Shown: positions 1 to 4,956 of the stretch, in pieces
How positions within the stretch are numbered: position 1 is the stretch's first letter
Layout: each line of letters opens with the position of its first letter
Assembly (NCBI GenBank): GCA_050050175.1
Contig: JASFUT010000245.1
Span: forward strand, 1 to 5,332
Source: CAVQCX01 sp050050175
GTDB lineage: Bacteria; Pseudomonadota; Gammaproteobacteria; Chromatiales; Chromatiaceae
DNA: 5,332 bases
Reading direction: 5' to 3'
Notes under the pieces: generated by a model
What the model was told of the DNA's origin: nothing
Databases searched by the model: none
Seen by the model: the letters and a program-made list of their open reading frames with translations, nothing else
Position numbers and translations under genes: made by a program

Positions 1-1
1 G

Positions 2-22
2 CGTTGGTCCACCGGACCAACG
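2..22 (-). terminator. Probable terminator hairpin after moaD
   Basis: A perfect 9-bp inverted repeat (CGTTGGTCC at 2-10, GGACCAACG at 14-22) with a 3-base loop begins 8 bases after the moaD stop codon. Compactness, a mixed-sequence stem and position right behind the last gene of the cluster fit an intrinsic terminator. The T-tract that would prove it would lie beyond the window edge, so this stays an inference; it could also act on converging transcripts from the other side. Confidence 0.5.
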
Positions 23-30
23 GTCGCGGC

Positions 31-285
31 TCACCCCCCGGTAACCGGGGGGAAGAGGCCGACCTCGTCGCCGTCCTCTAGCGATGTACCCTCCTGGGCC
101 ATCTCCTGGTTGACTGCCACCAGAACGGCCCGATCCGGCGCCAGGGCCTCGCTCCAGGTGCCGCCGCGGGAGCGCAGGTGCTCCAGGAGGCCGGCGACGT
201 TCGCCGACGCGGACGGAAGCTCGATGTCCTCGGCACCCACGCCGAGACGTTCCCGAAGGCTTGCGAAGTAGAGCATGTGGATCAT
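31..285 (-). CDS. moaD: Molybdopterin synthase small subunit MoaD
   Basis: MoaD is the ubiquitin-fold sulfur carrier of molybdopterin synthase. Its C-terminal glycine is adenylylated by MoeB and converted to a thiocarboxylate, which donates the dithiolene sulfurs to precursor Z (cPMP) in complex with MoaE in the cytoplasm. The 84-residue product has the usual MoaD length, a typical opening (MIHMLYFASLRERLG), the late segment EDGDEVGLFPPVTGG, and the obligatory terminal Gly83-Gly84. The ATG at 285 overlaps the moeA stop as ATGA, with no convincing Shine-Dalgarno, so translational coupling to moeA is likely. A second ATG at residue 4 (276) is possible but would lose the first beta-strand residues. 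No moaE is seen; it may lie beyond position 1. ThiS is the nearest alternative family, but the context is molybdenum cofactor. Confidence 0.95.
   Translation of the reverse strand: MIHMLYFASLRERLGVGAEDIELPSASANVAGLLEHLRSRGGTWSEALAPDRAVLVAVNQEMAQEGTSLEDGDEVGLFPPVTGG
34..52 (-). repeat. GC-only hairpin over the moaD 3' end
   Basis: CCCCCCGG (34-41) and CCGGGGGG (45-52) form an 8-bp all-G/C inverted repeat with a 3-base loop. On the coding strand it covers the codons for the last residues of MoaD (Pro-Pro-Val-Thr-Gly-Gly) and abuts the stop codon at 33-31. With the hairpin at 2-22 it makes two tandem stem-loops at the end of the cluster. It may assist termination, protect the 3' end of the mRNA, or simply follow from Pro/Gly codons (CCN/GGN) in a GC-rich genome. 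Confidence 0.5.
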
Positions 286-1523
286 GACAGCAGCTCGCAG
301 AAGGGATGGAAGTCGACCTCGTCACCGGGACTGATCACCCGCCCCTCGGGTATCTCCACCAGACCGTCGGCCCAGGCCACAGAGCTGAGGACGCCCGATG
401 AGCGGCTTGGATAGACCACGACCCGCTCCCGGCCGTCGGCGTCGCGCTCGAGCCGTGCCCGGTGAAACTCCCGGCGCCGGTCCGGGCGCGGCCAGTCGAA
501 TCCTGCCAGGGCGCGGCGGGGGCGGGTGAGCACATCGCGGCGCCCCTGGCGCCTGAGGATGAAGGGTCTGACGAACAGCAGAAAGGTCGCGAACAGCGAT
601 ACGGGGTTGCCCGGCGCGCCCAGGAAGGGGGTCTCCCCTATCCGGCCGAACGCCAGCGGCTTGCCGGGGCGCACGGCGATGCGCCACATCTCCAGCGTCC
701 CCAGCCGCTCCAGCGCGGGCTTGACGTGGTCTTCCTCGCCCACGGAGACGCCGCCGGAGGCCAGGATCAGGTCGGCCTCCGCCGCGCCCTGCCGCAGGGC
801 GGCCTCGGTGGCGGCGGGGTCATCGGCGACGATCCCGAGGTCCAGCACCTCGCAGCCCAGGGACTCGAGCAGCCCTCGCGCCGTGAACGCGTTGGAGTTG
901 TATATCTTGCCCGCGGTCAGGGCCTCCCCGGGGGGAATGAGCTCGTCGCCCGTGCAGAACAGGGCGACCCGCAGGCGGCGGTAGACCGACAGCTCGACCG
1001 TCCCCACCGACGCCGCCAGGCCCAGGTGCTGGGGGAGCAGGCGAAGGCCCGCCTCCAGCACCTGCGCGCCCCGGGCAACGTCCTCCCCGGGGAGACGGAC
1101 GTTCATCCCCGGCGTCACCGGGCCCTCTACCACCACTGCGCCGCCTTCCTGCCGGCAGGACTCCTGGGGCACCACCGCGTCCGCCCCGGACGGGACCGGG
1201 GCGCCGGTGAAGATCCTCGCGGCGGTCCCGGCGTCCAGGGGTCCCGGACGGACCCCGGCGGGGACGCGCTGGGTTACGGGCAGCCGGGCCCCCGATTCGA
1301 CGACCTCGGCGGAGCGCACCGCGTATCCGTCCATCGCGCTGTAGGCCCAGCCGGGCACATCGATGGGGCTGACTACGCTCTCGGCGAGCACCCGACCCAG
1401 GCACTCGGCGAGGGGAATACGTTCCCGCTCCGCCACGGGGACCGCCCGCTCTCTCAGGAGAGCCAGGGCATCCCCGTAGGTCTTCAGGGCCGAGGGATCG
1501 GGCGTGCAGGCGGACTGGCTCAT
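282..1523 (-). CDS. moeA: Molybdopterin molybdenumtransferase MoeA
   Basis: MoeA inserts molybdate into adenylylated molybdopterin to give active molybdenum cofactor. The 413-residue product matches the family length (about 400-411). Visible blocks in order: VSPIDVPGWAYSAMDGYAV (about residues 51-69, with the conserved Asp65), RIFTGAPVPSGADAVV (103-118), RLPGEDV (143-149), the MoaB/MogA-like domain opening VALFCTGDEL (186-195), the ASGGVSVGEEDHVK loop (255-268), RPGKPLAFG (285-293) and LGAPGNPVS (301-309), followed by the C-terminal beta-barrel domain IV. I chose the ATG at 1523 because homology begins just after it; the frame stays open to 1835 but that part overlaps moaB and looks unlike MoeA. 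The Shine-Dalgarno is weak (GGA about 8 bases upstream). It lies 118 bases after moaB and overlaps moaD by 4 bases, so the three are probably co-transcribed. A Glp/gephyrin-type paralogue is the only close alternative name. Confidence 0.95.
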   Translation of the reverse strand: MSQSACTPDPSALKTYGDALALLRERAVPVAERERIPLAECLGRVLAESVVSPIDVPGWAYSAMDGYAVRSAEVVESGARLPVTQRVPAGVRPGPLDAGTAARIFTGAPVPSGADAVVPQESCRQEGGAVVVEGPVTPGMNVRLPGEDVARGAQVLEAGLRLLPQHLGLAASVGTVELSVYRRLRVALFCTGDELIPPGEALTAGKIYNSNAFTARGLLESLGCEVLDLGIVADDPAATEAALRQGAAEADLILASGGVSVGEEDHVKPALERLGTLEMWRIAVRPGKPLAFGRIGETPFLGAPGNPVSLFATFLLFVRPFILRRQGRRDVLTRPRRALAGFDWPRPDRRREFHRARLERDADGRERVVVYPSRSSGVLSSVAWADGLVEIPEGRVISPGDEVDFHPFCELLS

Positions 1524-1590
1524 GAGGCCGTCCGCGGCATGGGCACGATCACGGCACCGCACGGGACCCGGGAACATACGCGAGGACTTT

Positions 1591-1627
1591 GGGTCGGCCG
1601 GCCCTGTCCACAAGACCGGCCGAGCCC
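1591..1627 (-). repeat. Inverted repeat in the moaB-moeA gap
   Basis: TCGGCCGG (1594-1601) and CCGGCCGA (1616-1623) pair perfectly over 8 bp around a 14-base loop. GGG (1591-1593) can pair with CCC (1625-1627) across one bulged base. On the coding strand the stem starts 14 bases after the moaB stop and is followed by AAAGTCC, not a T-tract, so it is not a standard intrinsic terminator. It may be an RNA processing or stability element between moaB and moeA, or chance in GC-rich DNA. Confidence 0.4.
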
Positions 1628-1641
1628 CGGCCCGGGCGCCT

Positions 1642-2169
1642 TCACCTCTCGTCCAGCCTTGGGACCAGCAGTGCGAAATTGCACGGGCGCGTACGCCGGT
1701 CGAGCTGGGGCTCGAGAATCCGCGTCCAGGCGGTACGGCAGGCGCCGGAAGAGCCGGGCAGACAGAAGACGAAGGTCGCGTTGACCACGCCGGCCACACA
1801 CCGCGACTGGACGGTGGACGCCCCGATCTCCTCATAGGAGAGCTGCCGGAAAAGCTCCCCGAACCCCTCGATCGGCTTGTCCAGGAGGGGCTGGACCGCC
1901 TCGGGCGTGCTGTCCCGTCCAGTGACCCCGGTGCCTCCGGTGGACAGGATGACCTGGACCGCCGGATCGGCGATCCAGCGCGAGAATACGGCCCTCATCT
2001 GGTAGACGTCGTCGCGCACGATGAGCTTTTCGACCAGCCGGTGGCCTGCGGCCTCGGCGGCATCCCGGAGATAGCCGCCGGAGCGGTCGTCTGCCTCGAT
2101 CCGCGTGTCGGACACGGTCAGCACGGCGATGCCCAGAGGGAGGAAGTCGCTCTTGTCACTGGCTGTCAT
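1642..2169 (-). CDS. moaB: Molybdenum cofactor protein MoaB (MogA/MoaB family)
   Basis: MoaB belongs to the MogA/MoaB family, which binds molybdopterin. MogA and archaeal MoaB adenylylate it with MgATP before molybdate insertion; the role of the E. coli-type MoaB is not settled. The 175-residue product (E. coli about 170) shows the family blocks: GIAVLTVSD (13-21), DDRSGGYLRD (27-36), ILSTGGTGVTGRDSTPEA (74-91) with the T-G-G-T-G loop and Asp86, GFGELFRQLSYEEIG (102-116), CLPGSSGACRTAW (136-148) and RRTRPCNF near the end, close to E. coli MoaB throughout. The ATG at 2169 has GGAGG at 8-base spacing; another in-frame ATG at 2175 has GGAG at 8 bases, so 177 residues is also possible. The frame is open further upstream to 2331, but without family similarity. 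It leads the moaB-moeA-moaD unit behind an FNR-like box. Confidence 0.93.
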   Translation of the reverse strand: MTASDKSDFLPLGIAVLTVSDTRIEADDRSGGYLRDAAEAAGHRLVEKLIVRDDVYQMRAVFSRWIADPAVQVILSTGGTGVTGRDSTPEAVQPLLDKPIEGFGELFRQLSYEEIGASTVQSRCVAGVVNATFVFCLPGSSGACRTAWTRILEPQLDRRTRPCNFALLVPRLDER

Positions 2170-2175
2170 GGGCAT

Positions 2176-2342
2176 GGCCTCCGCTCCGCTCGAGCGCATC
2201 GCCGCCGGCTCCGGAATCTTATCCGACGACGCCGATGCAGATGATGCGCCCCAGGCGGCGCACGGCCCTGCAAGGCAGGGGACGTCTCTCCGGCGCCCGG
2301 ACGCCCGGCATGGGGCCTGTCGTCCGCGCATCCCCGGGCGTC
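2176..2342 (-). other. Possible structured 5' leader of moaB
   Basis: If transcription starts near 2341, moaB has a leader of about 165 bases. It holds a 9-bp perfect inverted repeat (2300-2308 with 2334-2342), a 6-bp stem with a 3-base loop (CCCTGC/GCAGGG at 2266-2280, plus three more pairs beyond a 2-base internal loop), and two crossing 7-bp pairings: 2254-2260 with 2200-2206, and 2243-2249 with 2194-2200. The last two share a base, so they would be alternatives or pseudoknot-like. I do not recognise the known Moco riboswitch motif. High GC makes chance stems common, so a regulatory role is inference only. Confidence 0.3.
2178..2182 (-). promoter_or_regulatory. Ribosome binding site of moaB
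   Basis: GGAGG on the coding strand lies 8 bases before the ATG at 2169 and only 2 bases before the ATG at 2175. A second purine run, GGAG (2184-2187), lies 8 bases before the ATG at 2175. The stronger site favours the 2169 start, but both could be used. A 10-base palindrome, CGCTCGAGCG (2187-2196), touches this region and could affect its accessibility. Confidence 0.55.
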
Positions 2343-2352
2343 AGTAATGATT

Positions 2353-2402
2353 CAGCCTCCGCCCGGGCCAGGGGGGCCTTGATCAGGGTCAAGCGGAGGC
2401 TG
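2353..2402. repeat. 10-bp inverted repeat bracketing the FNR-like box
   Basis: CAGCCTCCGC (2353-2362) and GCGGAGGCTG (2393-2402) are perfect inverted copies separated by 30 bases. One arm starts five bases after the dgkA stop codon and directly touches the FNR-like palindrome at 2379-2392. In the dgkA transcript it would form a long-loop hairpin with a nested GGCC...GGCC stem, followed by AATCATTACT rather than a T-tract. It may be an imperfect dgkA terminator, an RNA stability element, or part of an operator. Confidence 0.5.
2379..2392 (-). promoter_or_regulatory. FNR/Anr/Dnr-like operator upstream of moaB
   Basis: On the coding strand the site reads TTGAC-CCTG-ATCAA, matching the FNR-family consensus TTGAT-N4-ATCAA at 9 of 10 positions; C and G on either side extend the dyad. 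Proteins of this family (FNR, Anr, Dnr/Nnr) sense oxygen or nitric oxide. The box is centred at 2385.5, about 216 bases before moaB, and nothing else downstream on this strand could be its target before moaB. A weak -10 may be AATCAT (2347-2352) or CTGAAT (2350-2355), putting the box near -41 to -45, the class II activating position. FNR control of molybdenum-cofactor genes is established in E. coli (moa operon), which supports the reading. Confidence 0.5.
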
Positions 2403-2407
2403 TACGG

Positions 2408-2779
2408 TCAGAGCCACTGGGGCGCAAGCACCAGCACCCAGACGGCGAGCGCAAAGACGATGCTCAGAAACACCGCCGCGGAGGCGATGTCCTTGGCCCG
2501 CTTGGACAGCCTGTGCCGCTCCATCCCGACTCGGTCGACGCTGGCCTCGATGGCGGAGTTCAGGAGCTCCACGATCAGCACCAGAATAACACTTCCCACC
2601 AGGGCGGCACGCTCCGGGCCGTCCCGGCCCAGCCAGACACCCAGCGGCACCATCACCATCGCCACCAACACCTCCTGCCGGAACGCCTCCTCGTGCCTGA
2701 AGCAGGACCGGAGCCCGGCCATGGAGAACCCGAAGGCGTTGATGATCCGCTGGAGCCCCTTGGCGCTTCGATTGGCCAC
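2408..2779 (-). CDS. dgkA: Diacylglycerol kinase DgkA
   Basis: DgkA is the small integral inner-membrane kinase that phosphorylates diacylglycerol to phosphatidic acid with ATP, recycling lipid left by membrane-derived glucan or lipopolysaccharide modification; it works as a homotrimer. The 123-residue product (E. coli 122) aligns end to end: RIINAFGFSMAGL (11-23), amphipathic N-terminal EEAFRQE (30-36), first membrane helix about 37-50, second about 57-73, and third about 98-117. The signature ELLNSAIEASVDR (71-83) carries the family's catalytic Glu71, Asn74 and Glu78, and RAKDIASAAV (94-103) carries Lys96 and Asp97. The start is GTG at 2779; an overlapping ATG two bases upstream (2781) is out of frame. 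The Shine-Dalgarno is weak (AGG 4 bases upstream). It sits between the gcv and moa units, 113 bases after gcvPB, probably with its own promoter. Confidence 0.95.
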   Translation of the reverse strand: MANRSAKGLQRIINAFGFSMAGLRSCFRHEEAFRQEVLVAMVMVPLGVWLGRDGPERAALVGSVILVLIVELLNSAIEASVDRVGMERHRLSKRAKDIASAAVFLSIVFALAVWVLVLAPQWL

Positions 2780-2853
2780 ATTGCCTGCCGTGGATGGAGG
2801 TGATCTGCCTCGGGACGGCGCGGTCGCCCGCCCGCTCCGGTTGGTGGCCCCAC

Positions 2854-2859
2854 ACTATA
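2854..2859 (-). promoter_or_regulatory. Candidate -10 box for dgkA
   Basis: The coding strand reads TATAGT here, five of six bases of the sigma-70 -10 consensus and the only AT-rich stretch in the gcvPB-dgkA gap. Transcription would start near 2847, leaving a leader of about 68 bases before the GTG. The -35 region is poor (TGGGTC at 18-base spacing) and overlaps the hairpin at 2870-2889, so an activator or weak basal activity would have to be assumed. Confidence 0.35.
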
Positions 2860-2869
2860 CCGGACAGAG

Positions 2870-2889
2870 GCCGCCAGGACCCAGGCGGC
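2870..2889 (-). terminator. Possible hairpin terminator after gcvPB
   Basis: GCCGCC and GGCGGC form a perfect 6-bp GC stem with an 8-base loop, starting 3 bases after the gcvPB stop. The following coding-strand bases (CTCTGTCC) hold only scattered T residues, so it is a weak intrinsic terminator at best. The change from amino-acid to lipid genes and the -10-like box just downstream make a transcript boundary here reasonable. Confidence 0.3.
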
Positions 2890-2892
2890 GTT

Positions 2893-4344
2893 TCAGGCCG
2901 ACGGACGCCAGGCCAGGTCGAGCTCGCGGGCGGCCCGGACGTCGTCCAGACGCCTGACCGGCAGCGTGTAAGGCGCGCCCTTTACCTGCTCGGCGTCGGC
3001 CTCGGATTCCGCCTGGATACGCGTCATGGCCTCGACGAAGCCGTCGATGGCCTCGCGCGTCTCGGTTTCGGTGGGCTCGATCAGCAGGCACTCGGGCACG
3101 AGCAGGGGAAAGTAGGTGGTGGGTGCGTGGTAGCCGTAGTCCAGCAGTCGCTTGGCGAAGTCCATCACGTTCACGCCCAGTTCCCTGGCCTGCCGCTTGA
3201 GGGTGACGATGAACTCGTGGGTGGCCCGGCGTCCCGGGTAGGCCGCATCGAAGCCGGCCTCCTGGAGGCGCTTGAGCATGTAGTTGGCGTTGAGCGTCGA
3301 GTATTCCGCCACCCGCGTCATGCCCTCTCGCCCCAGCATGCGGGCATAGACGTAGGCACGCAGGAGCACCCCGGCGTTTCCGGCAAACGCCGAAAGACGC
3401 CCGATGCTCTCCGGGCGTTCCTTCTCGGTGAGCCAGTGGTAGTCGTGCCCGTCGAAGGCCACCATCGGGACGGGCAGATAGGGCTCGAGACGCGTGCCGA
3501 CCCCCACGGGACCCGCACCCGGACCGCCGCCTCCGTGGGGCGTCGAGAAGGTTTTGTGGAGGTTCATGTGGATGACGTCGAACCCCATGTCCCCGGGGCG
3601 GACCTTGCCGAGAATCGCGTTGAGGTTGGCACCGTCGTAGTAGAGCAGCCCGCCGGCCTCGTGGATCAGTCCCGCGATCTCCTCGATGCGTCGCTCGAAG
3701 ACGCCCAGCGTCGAGGGATTGGTGAGCATGATGCCCGCGGTCTGGGGACCCAGCACCGTCTTCAGGGCCTCGATGTCCACATCGCCCTGGGCGTCGGTGG
3801 GAACCTCGCGCACCTTGTACCCGCACATGACCGCCGAGGCGGGATTGGTGCCGTGGGCCGCGTCGGGCACCAGTATCTCGGTGCGGTCGGCGTCGCCCCG
3901 GGCCTCGTGATACGCGCGGATCATCGCCACGCCGGCAAACTCCCCCTGGGCACCCGCGGCCGGCGTCAGGGACACCGCCTTCATTCCGGTGACCTCCTTG
4001 AGCGTCTCCTGAAGCTCGTAGAGGCAGGCCATGTAGCCCTGGCTGTGGGACTCCGGGGCCAGGGGGTGGCGGGCGAGGAATCCCGGCAGCATGGCCAGGC
4101 TGTTGCAGGCCCGCGGGTTGTACTTCATGGTGCAGGAGCCCAGGGGGTAGAACTGGGTGTCGATGGAGAAGTTCTGTTGCGACAGCCGCGTATAGTGCCG
4201 CACCACCTGCATCTCCGAGACCTCAGGCAGTGCGGGCGGGGACCTGCGCCTGAAACGCGTCGGGATACCGGGGGTTTCGGCCCGCTCGGAGGGGGCCTGG
4301 GCCAGCGCGCGGCGCCCGGGTCTGGACTGTTCCTGGATCAGCAT
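2893..4344 (-). CDS. gcvPB: Glycine dehydrogenase (decarboxylating) subunit 2, GcvPB
   Basis: GcvPB is the PLP-binding C-terminal-half subunit of the P-protein. With GcvPA it decarboxylates glycine and passes the aminomethyl group to lipoyl-GcvH in the cytoplasmic glycine cleavage system. The 483-residue product is of usual length for a split subunit. Visible landmarks: N-terminal EQSRPGRRALAQAP (5-18), VRHYTRLSQQN (48-58), FYPLGSCTMKYNPR (65-78), PAAGAQGEFAG (128-138), DAAHGTNPA (161-169, stacking-type His164), LYYDGANLNA (234-243, Asp237), and NLHKTFSTPHGGGGPG (261-276) with the PLP Schiff-base lysine at 264 and the glycine-rich loop. C-terminal PTTYFPLLVPE (408-418) and PYTLPVRRLDD (458-468) are typical. 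The ATG at 4344 gives the expected N-terminus; GGAG lies 11 bases upstream. It follows tpx by 61 bases, although its partner gcvPA lies on the far side of tpx. Confidence 0.96.
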   Translation of the reverse strand: MLIQEQSRPGRRALAQAPSERAETPGIPTRFRRRSPPALPEVSEMQVVRHYTRLSQQNFSIDTQFYPLGSCTMKYNPRACNSLAMLPGFLARHPLAPESHSQGYMACLYELQETLKEVTGMKAVSLTPAAGAQGEFAGVAMIRAYHEARGDADRTEILVPDAAHGTNPASAVMCGYKVREVPTDAQGDVDIEALKTVLGPQTAGIMLTNPSTLGVFERRIEEIAGLIHEAGGLLYYDGANLNAILGKVRPGDMGFDVIHMNLHKTFSTPHGGGGPGAGPVGVGTRLEPYLPVPMVAFDGHDYHWLTEKERPESIGRLSAFAGNAGVLLRAYVYARMLGREGMTRVAEYSTLNANYMLKRLQEAGFDAAYPGRRATHEFIVTLKRQARELGVNVMDFAKRLLDYGYHAPTTYFPLLVPECLLIEPTETETREAIDGFVEAMTRIQAESEADAEQVKGAPYTLPVRRLDDVRAARELDLAWRPSA

Positions 4345-4405
4345 GTCACGAACGGCTCCGATGGCTGTGCGGGTGCAGACAATGCCGCTCCGGCGGCCGG
4401 GCGGC

Positions 4406-4906
4406 TCAGCCGAGGGCGGCGATTGCCGGCTCGTAATCCGGCTCCGTGGTGATCTCCGGGACCAGCTGGGCGTACACCACCTTGTCGTCGGCGTCGAGCA
4501 CCACCACGGCGCGTCCGGTGATGCCGGCCAGCGGACCGTCGTCGATCAGCACCCCGTAGTCCTTGGCGAAGTTGCGGGAGCGCATCATGCTCAGGGTCTT
4601 GACGTTGTCCAGCCCCTCGGCGGTGCAGAAGCGGGACTGGGCAAAGGGCAGGTCGGCGGACACGATCAGGGCGACCGCGTCGTCTCGGCCGGCGAACCGC
4701 TGATTGAAGACCCGGGTCGACTGGGCGCACACACCCGTATCCAGGCTGGGCACGATGCTGATCAGCTTCTTCTTCCCCGGGAAGTCGCCCAGCGACAGGT
4801 CGTTCAGTCCGCTGTCCACCAGATTGAAGTCCGGCGCCTTGGTCCCGACCGCCGGCAGATCGCCGTTGGTGTGGCAGACGTTCCCCTCCAGAGTGATCTC
4901 GGCCAT
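4406..4906 (-). CDS. tpx: Thiol peroxidase Tpx (atypical 2-Cys peroxiredoxin)
   Basis: Tpx reduces hydrogen peroxide and, preferentially, alkyl hydroperoxides using thioredoxin as reductant. In E. coli it is periplasm-associated in older reports but has no signal peptide, and none is seen here. The 166-residue product (E. coli 168) carries PSLDTGVCAQSTRVFN (53-68) with the T-x-x-C active site: Thr57 and peroxidatic Cys60. SADLPFAQSRFCTAEGL (83-99) holds the resolving Cys94, GRAVVVLD (131-138) the conserved Arg132, and EITTEPDYEPAIAAL closes the protein. An extra Cys11 is present near the N-terminus. The start at 4906 is well supported by AGGAG nine bases upstream. It lies 50 bases after gcvPA and 61 before gcvPB on the same strand, with no promoter or terminator evident, so co-transcription with the glycine cleavage genes is likely though functionally unexpected. 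Confidence 0.96.
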   Translation of the reverse strand: MAEITLEGNVCHTNGDLPAVGTKAPDFNLVDSGLNDLSLGDFPGKKKLISIVPSLDTGVCAQSTRVFNQRFAGRDDAVALIVSADLPFAQSRFCTAEGLDNVKTLSMMRSRNFAKDYGVLIDDGPLAGITGRAVVVLDADDKVVYAQLVPEITTEPDYEPAIAALG

Positions 4907-4915
4907 GCTCTCAGT

Positions 4916-4920
4916 CTCCT
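4916..4920 (-). promoter_or_regulatory. Strong ribosome binding site of tpx
   Basis: AGGAG (GAGGAG with the base at 4921) stands nine bases before the tpx ATG on the coding strand. It is the clearest Shine-Dalgarno in the window, fixes the tpx start, and suggests that tpx is translated independently of gcvPA upstream. Confidence 0.65.
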
Positions 4921-4956
4921 CTCATCGGTGGTGGCTCCGGCGGTCGGGGCCGCGGG

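Noticed and set aside
1573..1578. TATGTT as a -10 box of an internal moeA promoter
   Set aside because: No -35-like hexamer is found 16-18 bases upstream; the nearest (TTGTGG) is about 29 bases away.
462..1784. A 440-codon open frame on the plus strand, opposite moeA
   Set aside because: It is a shadow of moeA with Gly/Arg/Gln/Pro-rich composition and no recognisable domain or ribosome binding site.
1524..1835. Extended N-terminus of moeA (start at 1835, or at 1577)
   Set aside because: The extension overlaps the moaB coding end in another frame and has Arg/Ser/Pro-rich sequence unlike MoeA; similarity begins right after the ATG at 1523. The ATG at 1577 has no Shine-Dalgarno.
2170..2331. 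Extended N-terminus of moaB (start at 2331 or 2199)
   Set aside because: The frame is open only because the leader is GC-rich; family similarity starts about ten residues after the ATG at 2169, where a good Shine-Dalgarno is correctly spaced.
2176..2342. Moco riboswitch upstream of moaB
   Set aside because: The conserved blocks I recall for that RNA (a GCCUCCC-like run and a GGAAAGG-like run in the proper arrangement) are not present, so only an unspecified structured leader is reported.
2653..2781. ATG at 2781 as an alternative start for dgkA
   Set aside because: It is out of frame with the DgkA protein and leads into a Gly/Arg/Ser-rich shadow frame; the GTG at 2779 gives the conserved N-terminus.
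2794..4452. A 552-codon open frame on the plus strand, opposite gcvPB and part of tpx
   Set aside because: It is antisense to well-recognised genes, its composition is the low-complexity Gly/His/Arg/Val type typical of frames opposite GC-rich genes, and no family is recognisable.
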